Shown piece after piece: positions 36,862 through 46,096 of a DNA stretch of 46,098 nucleotides. The stretch is from DAISIK01 sp036822055 (GTDB lineage Bacteria > Verrucomicrobiota > Verrucomicrobiia > Opitutales > Puniceicoccaceae). Position numbers and translations under genes: made by a program. The stretch covers positions 1 to 46,098 of the forward strand of contig DAISIK010000024.1 in NCBI GenBank assembly GCA_036822055.1, given 5' to 3'. Position 1 is the first letter of the stretch. Each line of letters starts with the position of its first letter. Under the pieces are notes generated by a model. The model had not been told where the DNA came from, did no database searches, and saw only the letters and a list, made by a program, of their open reading frames with translations.

Positions 36862-37275
36862 TCAGGAAGCCTCGTAGGCAGCATAAATAACCTGGTAGGC
36901 CCCCGCCCGAGCACAAGCCTGCAACACCTTGCGGATCGCCCCAAACTCAGTCCCTTGGTCCGCTCGCACCTGAACCCGCAGGTCCGGGTTCTGACTCAAC
37001 CCCTGCCGGATGACCTCCTCAAAGGCCTCGATCGAAATCATATTCGGCCCCAAATAAATCGATCCATCCGCTGCCACCGTCACGATTCCCCGGTCGGAGA
37101 GATCCTCGGGCACCTTACTCTCAAAAGACTCGGGTAGCTCGACCGGGAAACTCCGCTCTGCCTGAGCGAGATTGCTCACACACATGAAGAAGACCAACAG
37201 GAGGAAGACCATGTCAATCATCGGTGCCATCTGGAAATCTTCTCCGATCGGCTCCCTCCTTTTCATTCGTGCCAT
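36862..37275 (-). CDS. ExbD/TolR family biopolymer transport protein (first copy)
   Basis: 137 residues with the same plan as its neighbour: MRRREP-like basic lead, membrane helix at about 19-38 (MIDMVFLLLVFFM) with the critical aspartate D20, and a periplasmic beta domain. The first residues MARMKRREPIGEDFQMAPMID match the family. Two ExbD paralogues side by side often accompany one MotA/ExbB gene; none is seen upstream, where a divergent promoter region for accA (218 bp) follows directly. This unpaired arrangement is odd. Confidence 0.9.
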   Translation of the reverse strand: MARMKRREPIGEDFQMAPMIDMVFLLLVFFMCVSNLAQAERSFPVELPESFESKVPEDLSDRGIVTVAADGSIYLGPNMISIEAFEEVIRQGLSQNPDLRVQVRADQGTEFGAIRKVLQACARAGAYQVIYAAYEAS

Positions 37276-37493
37276 TCCCGGAAATTACCCATTTCCAACC
37301 CTTGGATACAAACTGAAACTACTTTCTGTGACAAAAACGTCAGAAAAGCCCACCCCTTTTGCGGCAGCCCACCCCCCATTTCGGCAGAGCCAATTCTACC
37401 CAACTTTCCTTCGCCAAGCGTCCAGATCATCACCTTCCTTTCCCTTCCCTAACAGTTGACTTCGCCAGCCCGGATAACTTTCAATCGTCTGCC

Positions 37494-38576
37494 ATGGATT
37501 CTTCGCACTATACTCTCGAATTCGAGAAACCTTTGCGAGAACTGGAGGCTCAACTTGAGAGCCTCAAGGAAGCCTCCCTCAAATCCCAAGTTGAGGTCTC
37601 GGAGGAGATTTGCGCCTTTGAAAAGAAGCTCGAGCTTACCAAAAGATCCGTCTACTCGAACCTGACCGTTTGGCAGCGGGTTCAAATCGCCCGGCACCCC
37701 AAACGCCCCACCTCTCTCGATTACATCAGCTTCTTTTTCGAGGACTTTGAAGAAATCCACGGTGATCGGCTCTACCGGGATGATCCAGCCTTCGTCGGGG
37801 GTCCGGCATTTTTTAAAGGCAGACCAGTCATGGTCATCGGCCAGCAAAAGGGTCGCGATACCAAGGGAAATCTCCGCCGCAACTTTGGTTGCCCCCATCC
37901 CGAAGGCTATCGCAAGGCCCTGCGCATGATGAAGATGGCCGAGAAGTTTCGCATGCCCGTGATCTCCTTCATCGACACCCCGGGAGCCTTCCCCGGCATC
38001 GGCGCCGAGGAACGTCACGTCGCCGAGGCCATCGCCGTCAATATTCGGGAGATGAGTACGCTTCGCACTCCCATCATTGCCGTCGTCATCGGGGAAGGAG
38101 GCTCCGGTGGTGCCCTTGGCGCTGCCGTCGCCGACGTCCTCATCGTCCTCGAAAATGCCTACTACTCCGTCATTTCACCTGAGGGCTGTGCCGCCATCCT
38201 CTGGAAAGACCGCTCTCACGCCCCCGCCGCCTCCGAGGCCCTGGCCCTGAGCTGTGACAAACTGCTCGAGTTCGGGATCGCCGACGAGATCGTTGAGGAA
38301 CCTTTTGGAGGTGCCCACCGCGACCACCCCACCACCGCTGCCAATCTCTTGAAGGCGATCGAAGCCCGCCTCGAGCCCCTTCTCAGCCTCCCTGTGGATG
38401 CCCTCCTCGAAAATCGCTACCAAAAGTACCGGGCAATCGGCCGCTTCGAAGAAAATATCCCCACCCCTCCAGTCCCCGATTCGGTTTCTGCCACCACCGA
38501 AAGCTCTGCCGATCTCCCCGAGGCGCCGCCTTCTCCCGAGGGATCCCGTCTCGAAGTAGAGCCAGAGAATCGCTAG
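37494..38576 (+). CDS. accA: acetyl-CoA carboxylase carboxyltransferase alpha subunit
   Basis: Alpha subunit of the heterotetrameric carboxyltransferase that makes malonyl-CoA for fatty acid synthesis. The crotonase-like core has HGDRLYRDDPAFVGG, GQQKGRDTKGN, FGCPHPEGYRKALR, FIDTPGAFPG and GEGGSGGALG, all classic. The N-terminal helical hairpin LEFEKPLRELEAQLESL is also typical. The frame extends to 37359, but MDSSHYTLEFEKP at 37494 is the conserved start. Length is 360, longer than E. coli's 319 because of an acidic, low-complexity C-terminal tail (about 330-360). It is divergent from the exbD pair; accD is not in the window. Confidence 0.97.
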   Translation: MDSSHYTLEFEKPLRELEAQLESLKEASLKSQVEVSEEICAFEKKLELTKRSVYSNLTVWQRVQIARHPKRPTSLDYISFFFEDFEEIHGDRLYRDDPAFVGGPAFFKGRPVMVIGQQKGRDTKGNLRRNFGCPHPEGYRKALRMMKMAEKFRMPVISFIDTPGAFPGIGAEERHVAEAIAVNIREMSTLRTPIIAVVIGEGGSGGALGAAVADVLIVLENAYYSVISPEGCAAILWKDRSHAPAASEALALSCDKLLEFGIADEIVEEPFGGAHRDHPTTAANLLKAIEARLEPLLSLPVDALLENRYQKYRAIGRFEENIPTPPVPDSVSATTESSADLPEAPPSPEGSRLEVEPENR

Positions 38577-38601
38577 GCGCTCTACATGTGAGCGGGGTTC
38601 C

Positions 38602-40179
38602 TCACTCCAAACGTCTGCCGTCCATTAATCCCCCCTGCCTATCGAACCTGCCAAGCGTCCACACCATCTCGCGGTGCTCCTCCAGCTCGATCCAGCAGAG
38701 ACACTGGTGAATCCTCACCATCCTCAGCTCCTCACGCATCGCCTCACCCACGCTTTGAATCGCCTCCAGAACCTTGGTACCATCCTCCATCGGGGCCAAC
38801 TGCCGGTGGTGTAGCCACAATCGGGCCTGCAAGCGCTCCCCCTCCGTCAATCCCTTATACCAATCCAGCCGCTCCAATTCCTCTCGCCACTTGCCTACCT
38901 TGGTAGCCAGTTCATTGGCGAGTCTGATCATCACCTCCGTCCCCTGCCCCCTTTTCAGGTCGGTCGCAAAGCTCTGATCCAGACTGGAATCCAGGTAGTC
39001 CGGGTCATAACCGATCCGCAGTCGAGTCGCCCGCACCACCGACCGAAAAGCAAACCGATCGAGGGTTTCTTCAACGTCCTTCCAGGAGTTCCCCATTACT
39101 CGATGGACCAGCCGCTCAGCCTCTTCCTCCAGACGTTCGGATAGCCCGGGAATCCGATTGTTGTAGGGGTTTCTCGCATCACCCGGCCGCAAAAGACTTT
39201 GGGCTGTAAATAGTACCCCCGGATAGTCCGCCTCCAGCCGCTGAATCGCAGAAGCTGTCGTAATCATTACCTCGCGGCAAACTGCCCGCCTCCAAATCCC
39301 GCACATGATGTCCCGGTTGATCTGTTGGATCCAGTAAGCAAGGTCGGAGTGGCGCGCCAACCTACCCTTTCGAAAGCACCTTGAAAGCTGTAGACCACCT
39401 TGCTGCCGCTTCCGCGCTTGCAAGAGAGTCGGATGAGCCAGATAGCGCTCCCGCAGTTTGTCGTCCCCGATTCGAAACGGAGCACCATCCAGAAAATCCA
39501 GCAGCATGGACAGGTTATAGCCCGTGGCTATCAAACTGGCTGACTCGGAGAGCGGCTCCATCACCGCGTGGTGGCCATCAATCAGGAAACCCTCCAGAGT
39601 CGACTCAACTCCCTCTCCCATTGATCGCATTCGCGAGAGCTTTTTTGCCACCTCCTCACCACTCGGGTTCCCCATCCAGGCCTGAGTCTCCATTGGCAGA
39701 GTTTCAAAATGGTCCCCGATGACCTTGAGATGCCCGGATATTTCAGCCCGCTCTGCCTTCACTTCGTCCTCCCCGTAAAGCACCCTTGCTTCGTATTGGA
39801 AAACCCGCTCCCAAAGACTTGTCAGCCAGATGTCGACTCGGGCCTTTCGATAGTTTTCGAGATTATTGAAACCGCGGGCTTCTACTGAAAGCATTCGTCG
39901 GTTCGCCAGCAACGAGGGCAAAATCCGCAACACCACCCCCGTCACAAACAACACACTCGAAAGAATAAGCGGCGTATAGGGCAACCCCTTCGGCGCACCA
40001 CCTCCCATTGCCTTGTTCCCAATCAGCAGGGTAAAGGTCAGAGCCGCTGCGGGTAACAGAGTTCTCACCCCATAGCGCATCAAAAATTTACCGGCCAGAG
40101 AACTCAGGTCCCGAAGTCGAAGAACCCGCTTCGCAGCCACCACACCTCCCAAGAGGCTTGCGTCGTCCTTAATCTGCAT
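38602..40179 (-). CDS. large two-helix membrane protein, unknown function
   Basis: 525 residues. Two membrane helices lie near 40-56 and 70-90 (PYTPLILSSVLFVTGVVLRI). The remaining 430 residues are cytosolic, helical and rich in Arg, Glu and Leu, with no family motif I recognise. HH-containing stretches (GHHAV near 200, LHHRQ near 470) are noted but do not form a known metal site. Composition and length argue for a real gene. It overlaps the NUDIX gene by 11 bp, so the two are translated together. Function unknown; the pairing hints that the NUDIX enzyme may act with it, which is only inference. Confidence 0.72.
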   Translation of the reverse strand: MQIKDDASLLGGVVAAKRVLRLRDLSSLAGKFLMRYGVRTLLPAAALTFTLLIGNKAMGGGAPKGLPYTPLILSSVLFVTGVVLRILPSLLANRRMLSVEARGFNNLENYRKARVDIWLTSLWERVFQYEARVLYGEDEVKAERAEISGHLKVIGDHFETLPMETQAWMGNPSGEEVAKKLSRMRSMGEGVESTLEGFLIDGHHAVMEPLSESASLIATGYNLSMLLDFLDGAPFRIGDDKLRERYLAHPTLLQARKRQQGGLQLSRCFRKGRLARHSDLAYWIQQINRDIMCGIWRRAVCREVMITTASAIQRLEADYPGVLFTAQSLLRPGDARNPYNNRIPGLSERLEEEAERLVHRVMGNSWKDVEETLDRFAFRSVVRATRLRIGYDPDYLDSSLDQSFATDLKRGQGTEVMIRLANELATKVGKWREELERLDWYKGLTEGERLQARLWLHHRQLAPMEDGTKVLEAIQSVGEAMREELRMVRIHQCLCWIELEEHREMVWTLGRFDRQGGLMDGRRLE

Positions 40180-40714
40180 GGAACAACTTCCTCCAAATCA
40201 GCCGGAAAGCCGGTGCAGCCGGCCACCTCGGATCTCCCAACAAACTCTCGACTTCGCTCCCCTCAAACCATCTTCCCTCTGCGATTTCGTCTGGGTCGGG
40301 CTGCGGTTCCACTGACGAAAAGAGTCGATAAACTGCCACGAACTCATTGCCCGTCTCACCACAAGCGGCAATCCGCCCCTCCTCCTCCAAATCTGCTCGC
40401 CCTACCCTTAAACCCAGCTCCTCTCCGAGCTCCCGCACCGCTGCTTCGAGATAGCCTTCACCCGCATCGAGATGACCCGAACAAGAGGAATCCCAGCACC
40501 CCGGATGAGTATCCTTTTGGGCGCTTCGCAGTTGCAAATATACCTTCCCGGTGTCGTTCCAGAGTAGGACGTGGATCGCCCGATGCTTCAATCCATCCCG
40601 GTGTACCCGCCACCGGGGAGCCGTTCCGATCACCCGATCATCAGCATCGACTACGTCAAAAAGTTCATCCAGATCATCTCCCACGTCTTGCCAGTCTTGA
40701 TCCCCCTCTGCCAT
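40169..40714 (-). CDS. NUDIX hydrolase (YfcD / isopentenyl-diphosphate isomerase-like)
   Basis: Hydrolyses a nucleoside diphosphate linked to another group, or a related pyrophosphate. The Nudix box fits GHLDAGEGYLEAAVRELGEE (G-x5-E-x7-REUxEE). The N-terminal VHRDGLKHRAIHVLLWND and the WDSSCSGHLDAG context match the YfcD/IDI-like branch. Start ATG 40714 gives 181 residues. The frame is open to 40903, but its extra 63 codons run through the antisense of the tRNA-Leu gene and are artefactual. Substrate unknown. It is the upstream partner of the 525-residue protein. Confidence 0.9.
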   Translation of the reverse strand: MAEGDQDWQDVGDDLDELFDVVDADDRVIGTAPRWRVHRDGLKHRAIHVLLWNDTGKVYLQLRSAQKDTHPGCWDSSCSGHLDAGEGYLEAAVRELGEELGLRVGRADLEEEGRIAACGETGNEFVAVYRLFSSVEPQPDPDEIAEGRWFEGSEVESLLGDPRWPAAPAFRLIWRKLFHAD

Positions 40715-40809
40715 CCCGTCAACCACGCGACCACTGCCACTAACCCCTCTCCTGCAAAATTCTTGTTGCTCAACATGGGCATGGAAAGTACTTATAGGTG
40801 TCTTCTTCT

Positions 40810-40896
40810 GCCCGGGTGGTGGAATCGGTAGACACTGGGGACTTAAAATCCCTTGGCCGCAAGGCCGTGCGGGTTCAAGTCCCGCCTCGGGCACCA
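40810..40896 (+). tRNA. tRNA-Leu (anticodon UAA)
   Basis: A type II tRNA with a long variable arm. The acceptor stem pairs GCCCGGG (40810-40816) with CTCGGGC (40886-40892, one G-U), followed by A and an encoded CCA (40894-40896). The anticodon loop is CTTAAAA, reading UAA for UUA codons. The T-arm GTGCGGGTTCAAGTCCCGC is intact. It lies tail-to-tail with rnpB. Confidence 0.97.
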
Positions 40897-40916
40897 CCAC
40901 CAAAAAGTTCGATCTC

Positions 40917-41304
40917 TAAACCCCGATAAGCCGGATTCTGTTCGTCCACCCGGCTTTCGGAAAAACCGGGCAGATCTGGCACCCATTCCTCTGAGACCCG
41001 TGAGTCCCTCTTGCCGAAGCAAGATGCAGCGTACCCGGGACGTCTGAGCGGGCCACCCCGTCCCCTATTTCGCCTTGCACCAGGTGGGGTTTATCTCGCC
41101 GCTAGAATCACTCCTAGCGCGGTGGGCTCTTACCCCACCATTTCACCCTTACCCCAAAATGGGGCGGTATTTTTTCTGTGACACTAGCCGTCAAACGCGC
41201 TTCAACGCGCCTTCCTCCGCTTTCGAAGAGCACCCTGCCCTATGGTGTCCGGACTTTCCTCCCAGCGTTCAACGCTAGGCGGGCGCCTGGGGTTCAAAGA
41301 TCGA
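40917..41304 (-). ncRNA. rnpB: RNase P RNA
   Basis: The catalytic RNA that trims tRNA precursors. On the minus strand the 5' region holds the universal P4 core GAGGAAAGTCCGGAC, followed by ATAGGGCAGGGTGC. The conserved 3' end ACAGAATCCGGCTTAT lies near 40945-40925. AACCCC at the 5' end (41294-41289) pairs with GGGGTT at the 3' end (40924-40919) to form P1. Length is about 380 nt. The 5' end is estimated from a promoter placed 7 bases upstream. Confidence 0.94.
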
Positions 41305-41310
41305 ACCTGA

Positions 41311-41340
41311 ACGATACGGAAAATTCTTCATCACCGTCAA
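41311..41340 (-). promoter_or_regulatory. sigma-70 type promoter for rnpB
   Basis: On the minus strand TTGACG (41340-41335) and TATCGT (41316-41311) are separated by 18 bases, both close to consensus, and would start transcription near 41304, where rnpB begins. It is the clearest promoter in the window. Confidence 0.7.
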
Positions 41341-41525
41341 TCTTCGAACGACCCATCCCGCTCCAATCCCAAACCATTACCCTTGTTGCCCATAAACCGC
41401 TCCCTGCCGGGACCGTTGCAACCCACAACGAACCACAATTCTATTTGACACCCTTCCCGCCACTCTGAACAACTTTTGCTCGCTCGGGTGCACTCCGCCC
41501 TCAAACCCATCGCAAGAATCGATTA

Positions 41526-42545
41526 GTGCTCGGATTTCTATCCAATGATATCGGTATCGACCTCGGTACCGCCAACACCCTCGTTTTCGTCAAGGACAAA
41601 GGAATCGTCCTTCGCGAACCGAGTGTCGTCGCTATTTACACCTCCACTCGTAAAGTCGTTGCCGTTGGAGATGAAGCCAAGCGCATGCTCGGTCGTACCC
41701 CGGGAAACATCACCGCCCTGCGACCTATGAAGGATGGGGTCATTGCCGACTTTGAAATTACCGAGGCCATGCTTCGCTACTTCATCCGGAAGGTTAAGCG
41801 ATCAATGAAACTGGCGGCCCCGCGCGTGGTTGTGGCCGTCCCTTCCGGCATCACCGAGGTAGAGCGTCGGGCCGTCAAGGAAAGTGCCATCAATGCCGGG
41901 GCTCGTGAGGTAATCCCTATCGAGGAACCAATGGCCGCTGCCATCGGGGTGGGGCTCCCCATTCTCGATCCCACTGCCAACATGATCGTGGATATTGGGG
42001 GCGGCACCACTGAGGTGGCCCTCATTTCGCTCTCCGGCATCGTTTATACCAAGAGCATTCGCGTCGGGGGCGATGAACTTGATGCCGCCATCGTTAACTA
42101 CATGAAGCGGGCCTATAATCTGACCATCGGAGAACGCACTGCTGAGCAGATTAAAATTGATCTCGGCTCTGCCTTCCCCCTCGAAAAAGAGCTCACCATG
42201 GAGGTCAAGGGCCGCGACTCCGTGGCCGGTCTCCCCAAAACCATTCACATCTCCTCCCAGGAAATTCGAGAAGCCCTCGCCGATACCATTCACGCGATCC
42301 TTGACCTTGTTCGCAACGCCCTCGAGCGCTGTCCCCCGGAACTCTCGGCCGACCTTGTCGACCGCGGCTTTATCCTCGCTGGCGGCGGAGCCCTCATTCG
42401 CGGCCTGGACACCCTCCTCAGCGAAGGTACCGGACTTCCCGTCTTTGCTGCCGAGGATCCCCTGAGCGCCGTTGCCCTCGGTACTGGCAGGGTTCTTCAG
42501 GAATTACCTTCCCTCATGCGAGACATCTCGCTTCATAAAAGTTAA
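41526..42545 (+). CDS. mreB: rod shape-determining protein MreB
   Basis: Actin-like cytoskeletal ATPase that positions the elongasome. Phosphate-1 loop IGIDLGTANTLV (9-20), the VVVAVPSG strand, a second phosphate region DIGGGTTEVA near 155-164, and the adenosine motif LAGGGALIRG near 294-303 are intact. Start GTG 41526, length 339. It opens the mre cluster and its 3' end is 41 bp before mreC. A TTGACA box at 41445-41450 lies in its upstream region but no good -10 is seen 17 bases on, so its promoter is unresolved. Confidence 0.97.
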   Translation: MLGFLSNDIGIDLGTANTLVFVKDKGIVLREPSVVAIYTSTRKVVAVGDEAKRMLGRTPGNITALRPMKDGVIADFEITEAMLRYFIRKVKRSMKLAAPRVVVAVPSGITEVERRAVKESAINAGAREVIPIEEPMAAAIGVGLPILDPTANMIVDIGGGTTEVALISLSGIVYTKSIRVGGDELDAAIVNYMKRAYNLTIGERTAEQIKIDLGSAFPLEKELTMEVKGRDSVAGLPKTIHISSQEIREALADTIHAILDLVRNALERCPPELSADLVDRGFILAGGGALIRGLDTLLSEGTGLPVFAAEDPLSAVALGTGRVLQELPSLMRDISLHKS

Positions 42546-42586
42546 TCCAGCGGTAGCGGACCCTCCCCCGCTTTCCCGAGCGTCCC

Positions 42587-43447
42587 GTGAACCCTTCCCG
42601 CCTCGCTCCCCTTCGTCCCTTTATCGTCCTCGCCGTTTTCTTCGTCGTTTGGCTCCTCCTTCCCATTGCCGTGAAGCGCAGCACCCGCACTGCCTTTCAA
42701 GAGTTTCAGGCCCCCGTCTGGCAAACCGCCGGTATCGTTGGAGACCTTCAGTCCTTTTGGTCTCTCCGGTCTCGCAATAGCCAGGATCTTATTGATGCCG
42801 GTCGCTCCATGGCCCGCCTCAACGCTGGATTCAATTCCCTCGCCCAGGCCGAGATCGAGTCCCTCCGCGCCTACAACGAGCGCCTCCGACGGCTCCTCGG
42901 CATCCCCCCTGATCCCCGCTTCCAATACCTCGTTGCCCGAGTCGTTCGCCGGGATCTTTCGAGCTGGTGGCAACGCATCCTCGTCCGCCAGGGCCGAGAC
43001 GCCGGTGTCACCCCTGGGGCTGGTGTCATCTTTAGCGGGGGCGTCGTCGGTCGCGTCGTGGAGGTTAACGACTACACCTCCGTAATCGAGCTTATCTCTA
43101 GTCCCACCTTCCGGATGGCCGCCCGATTTCGAGAAGATCGACGCCCCGTCCGTTTTGATGGGGAAGGCAGCCCTTTCCTCTCCCATCCAGTCGGGAGAGT
43201 TCGGGATGTACCCTCCGACCTCTATCCCCGCCCCGACCAACCCCTAATTCTTGAATCTACTCGTCTCGGAGGCGTCTTCCCCGACGGCGTCTTCCTCGGC
43301 ACCGTCCGCTCCCTCGAGACAGGGGTCGACGGTCTCTTTCAAACCGGCCCGGTCGAACTGCCCCGGGACCTCCTCACTGTCGAAGAGGTTACCATTCTCC
43401 TGCCCTTCGATCCCCCCTCTCTTGAAGTCTCTCGCAGTAGACCATGA
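42587..43447 (+). CDS. mreC: rod shape-determining protein MreC
   Basis: Bitopic scaffold linking MreB to the periplasmic synthesis enzymes. A membrane helix at about 11-30 precedes a coiled coil at about 82-113 (LAQAEIESLRAYNERLRRLLG) and two beta-domains typical of MreC. Length 286. GTG start. Its stop overlaps the mreD ATG by 4 bp (ATGA), so mreC and mreD are translationally coupled. Confidence 0.93.
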   Translation: MNPSRLAPLRPFIVLAVFFVVWLLLPIAVKRSTRTAFQEFQAPVWQTAGIVGDLQSFWSLRSRNSQDLIDAGRSMARLNAGFNSLAQAEIESLRAYNERLRRLLGIPPDPRFQYLVARVVRRDLSSWWQRILVRQGRDAGVTPGAGVIFSGGVVGRVVEVNDYTSVIELISSPTFRMAARFREDRRPVRFDGEGSPFLSHPVGRVRDVPSDLYPRPDQPLILESTRLGGVFPDGVFLGTVRSLETGVDGLFQTGPVELPRDLLTVEEVTILLPFDPPSLEVSRSRP

Positions 43448-43947
43448 CCACGATCAAGAGAATCGCTGTGGTACTCGGCTGCAATGGACTCCTCTCTATC
43501 CTCCTCGTCGCCCTCAACCGCTCTCTCGCCCACTACTCCTGCCACCTTTTCGTCCCCGCCCTCTTCCTCATCTATCCCACTCTCTTCCTTCCCCTTCGCC
43601 CCGGTCTCATCGCCGTTGGTCTCGCTGCCGCTTTCATCGAGGCAAATCTTCCGGTCCCCATTGGAAGCTTCGTTTTCCTCGCCCTTGGCTTCGCTCTTCT
43701 GGTTAATCGCTACCGGCATCGCCTCCGCAGCGAACAACTTCAGTACTCAATCAGCCTCGCCCTCGTCATGAACCTTTTTTTCTTTTCTGGAGTCTCCATT
43801 CTAGCACCAGTCAACTTGCCGTTTCGCTTGCTCACCGACTTCCTCCTCTCCTCCATTACGGTCGCTCTTCTCTCCGGCTGGTTTCTCAGCCTTCAGCATG
43901 CTAGCCTTATCCTCCTTCGCTCAAAACCCCGCCCAGATGAATTCTGA
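43444..43947 (+). CDS. mreD: rod shape-determining protein MreD
   Basis: Multi-spanning membrane protein of 167 residues with about five hydrophobic segments, for example PALFLIYPTLFLPL and ALVMNLFFFSGVSIL. Identification rests on position between mreC and mrdA plus the helix pattern, as MreD sequence is poorly conserved. It is overlapped at both ends: 4 bp with mreC and 1 bp with mrdA. It likely bridges MreC and PBP2. Confidence 0.85.
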   Translation: MTTIKRIAVVLGCNGLLSILLVALNRSLAHYSCHLFVPALFLIYPTLFLPLRPGLIAVGLAAAFIEANLPVPIGSFVFLALGFALLVNRYRHRLRSEQLQYSISLALVMNLFFFSGVSILAPVNLPFRLLTDFLLSSITVALLSGWFLSLQHASLILLRSKPRPDEF

Positions 43948-45866
43948 TGGTTGAATCCCTCCAGGTACAGCGCCGCGAATGGTCCCGGATGCTCGGTCTC
44001 CTTGTCGTCGTCCTCATCGCCTTTTTCGGACTCCTGGCCAAACTTGCCTATGAACAAATGGTCAAAGTCACCGAATACCGCGAACGGGAGCGGTTCCAGG
44101 CCATGCGTCGTATCATCCATCCCGGGCCCCGCGGAAACATCTTCGACCGCAACGGCATCCTCCTTGTCGGAAACCGTGCCCGCTTTGCCGCCGTCACCTA
44201 CCTCGGGGAGCTTCGCCGCGAATTTCGAAGCAACCTTCTCGAAAAAATCCGCGAGATCAGACAACTCGAGGAGGAAACTGGAGTTCAGATCGAAACCAGC
44301 TACAACGATCTCGTCTGGTCCTCCCGAACCGCCGTCCTTCAACGCCAGCTCGACATCGTCAACGAGATCCTCGGCCGCCAGAGCACCCTGTCCCGTCGCG
44401 ATGTCGAACGCCACTTCTCGTCCAATCTCATTCTTCCCTTTACTCTCGCCAACAATTTAACAGAGGAGGACTACGCCCGGCTCATCGATCAACTGCCCTC
44501 CGACTCCCTCATCGGCGTCCAGACCCTCAGCACCCGCTACTACCCCTTTGGCTCAGCGGCCTCCCATGCCCTCGGCTACGTGCGGGAAGAAATCCTCACC
44601 AGCGCCCAGAATACCCCCGGTTCCGATCTCGCCTCCTACGGATTCAAGGGTCAAAAAGCCCAAAGCGGACTCGAGAAATCCTTTGACCACCTTCTCAGCG
44701 GCAGCCCCGGCAGCGAGGTTTGGCGGGTTGACCCTCATGGCTACCGCTTTGAACCTGTTGTATCCAAAAATCCAATACAAGGCTCCGATCTTCACACCAG
44801 TATCGACATCGACCTTCAGGTAGCCGCCGAGGCCGCCATGGCGGGCAAAACCGGGGCCGTCATTGCCCTGGACGTCCGAACGGGCGAAGTTCTCACCATC
44901 GCTAGCTTCCCGGACTATGACCTCAATGACTTTACCCCCTTTATTCCCACCGATGTTTACCAGCGGATCGTGCGCGAAGGCGGTCTTCTCAATCGGGCTA
45001 TTCAAGGTCTCTACCCTCCAGGTTCCACCTTCAAACCACTCACTGCCATCGCCGCCCTGCGCCATCGCGTAATCGAGCCAGACACAATCCTCCAATGCGG
45101 GGGGAGCTACCGGGTCGGCAATCGGGACTTTCGCGAGCACACTCCAGCCGGTTTCGGTCCAATCGCCCTGAGTCGCGCTCTCGCCGTCAGCTCCAACGTT
45201 TTCTTCTACCAGATCGGCCTTCAAACTGGCGTTGACTTCCTCGCCGAGGAATCGATCCGTTTTAACCTCCACCAACCCACTGGCATAGAACTGCCCTACG
45301 AATCGCGAAACATGATCGTCCCTTCCCGTGCATGGAAAAGGGAGAACAACCGCGGTCCCTGGACCCCCGGCGACACTGCGAACTTTTGCATTGGCCAAGG
45401 ATTTCTCCGCCTTACACCGATCCAAATGGCCGCCTTCACCGCCTCCATCGCACGGGGAGAGACCCATACCCGAGTAACCATGCAGCGCATTCCCGACCGT
45501 GCCAAGGTCTACCACGGTGGCTCACCCATCGGACTACCTGCGGCAAACTTCCAAACCATTATCGACGGGATGATTGAAACTACCGAGCGCGGCACGGGGC
45601 GTCGCGCCGCCCTCCCCGGAATCAAGGTGGCCTCGAAAACCGGCACCGCCCAGGTGTTTCCCGGCGGTCGCAAACTCACCGTGGCCTGGTTCATTGGTTT
45701 CGCCCCGGCCGATGATCCCGCCATCGCAGTTGTTACCGTCGTCGAGGGCGTCAACGAAGGCGACGAATTCTATGGAGGCGATACTGCGGCACCCATCGCG
45801 CGCTATATCTTCGAGGCCTACTTCAACAAATATCCGCCCGCCTCACCTGCTTTCGCAGCGAACTAA
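43947..45866 (+). CDS. mrdA: peptidoglycan transpeptidase PBP2
   Basis: Class B penicillin-binding protein that cross-links peptidoglycan in rod elongation. One N-terminal membrane helix (about 14-34), a dimerisation region, then the transpeptidase domain with the three active-site motifs: S360-T-F-K363, S415-S-N417 and K564-T-G566. Length 639 is typical. It begins in the last base of mreD. Its partner rodA is normally the next gene but is not seen; a hairpin closes the unit at 45925-45959. Confidence 0.96.
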   Translation: MVESLQVQRREWSRMLGLLVVVLIAFFGLLAKLAYEQMVKVTEYRERERFQAMRRIIHPGPRGNIFDRNGILLVGNRARFAAVTYLGELRREFRSNLLEKIREIRQLEEETGVQIETSYNDLVWSSRTAVLQRQLDIVNEILGRQSTLSRRDVERHFSSNLILPFTLANNLTEEDYARLIDQLPSDSLIGVQTLSTRYYPFGSAASHALGYVREEILTSAQNTPGSDLASYGFKGQKAQSGLEKSFDHLLSGSPGSEVWRVDPHGYRFEPVVSKNPIQGSDLHTSIDIDLQVAAEAAMAGKTGAVIALDVRTGEVLTIASFPDYDLNDFTPFIPTDVYQRIVREGGLLNRAIQGLYPPGSTFKPLTAIAALRHRVIEPDTILQCGGSYRVGNRDFREHTPAGFGPIALSRALAVSSNVFFYQIGLQTGVDFLAEESIRFNLHQPTGIELPYESRNMIVPSRAWKRENNRGPWTPGDTANFCIGQGFLRLTPIQMAAFTASIARGETHTRVTMQRIPDRAKVYHGGSPIGLPAANFQTIIDGMIETTERGTGRRAALPGIKVASKTGTAQVFPGGRKLTVAWFIGFAPADDPAIAVVTVVEGVNEGDEFYGGDTAAPIARYIFEAYFNKYPPASPAFAAN

Positions 45867-45886
45867 ATAGCCCCCGCCTCAAGACC

Positions 45887-46096
45887 TTACCGAGCTGGGA
45901 AGCCCTCCCTCACCGCAACAATCAGGTTAAGGTGGCTCCGAAAAACCACCATCTTAACCCAAGGTGTCTTTTCCTCGATTGGTCCATCGATTTCATAGCT
46001 GCCGCCGAAAGAAACGGATCGAATCCTTGCGAACCGTCGGCGTCCGCATCGGCAAAGATTACTGTTTGGTCTCCGCAACCGAAAGACCTTTGGGCA
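45887..46096 (-). CDS. possible 3' end of a gene running off the window
   Basis: A minus-strand frame is open from the window edge to a TAA at 45887-45889. Its last 45 codons read as plausible protein (SFGGSYEIDGPIEEKTPWVK). A second minus-strand frame is also open nearby, ending about 45920, and overlaps it, so at most one is real. No family is recognised and no start is visible, so this is a weak call for a partial gene. Confidence 0.25.
   Translation of the reverse strand, partial: CPKVFRLRRPNSNLCRCGRRRFARIRSVSFGGSYEIDGPIEEKTPWVKMVVFRSHLNLIVAVREGFPAR
45925..45959 (+). terminator. hairpin closing the mre-mrdA cluster
   Basis: GGTTAAG (45925-45931) and GTGG (45932-45935) pair with CCAC (45946-45949) and CTTAACC (45953-45959), with a 3-base bulge and 10-base loop. 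It begins 58 bp after the mrdA stop. A TCTTTTCC stretch follows a few bases later. It would end transcription of mrdA or of a minus-strand gene beyond. Confidence 0.55.

Noticed and set aside
40715..40903. 63-codon N-terminal extension of the NUDIX frame (begins MVVVPEAGLEPARP)
   Set aside because: It is the antisense translation of the tRNA-Leu gene, a well-known annotation artefact.
41445..41450. TTGACA box as the mreB promoter
   Set aside because: No matching -10 element at the right spacing.
44553..45515. 320-codon antisense frame inside mrdA
   Set aside because: Shadow of a gene whose three transpeptidase motifs are intact.
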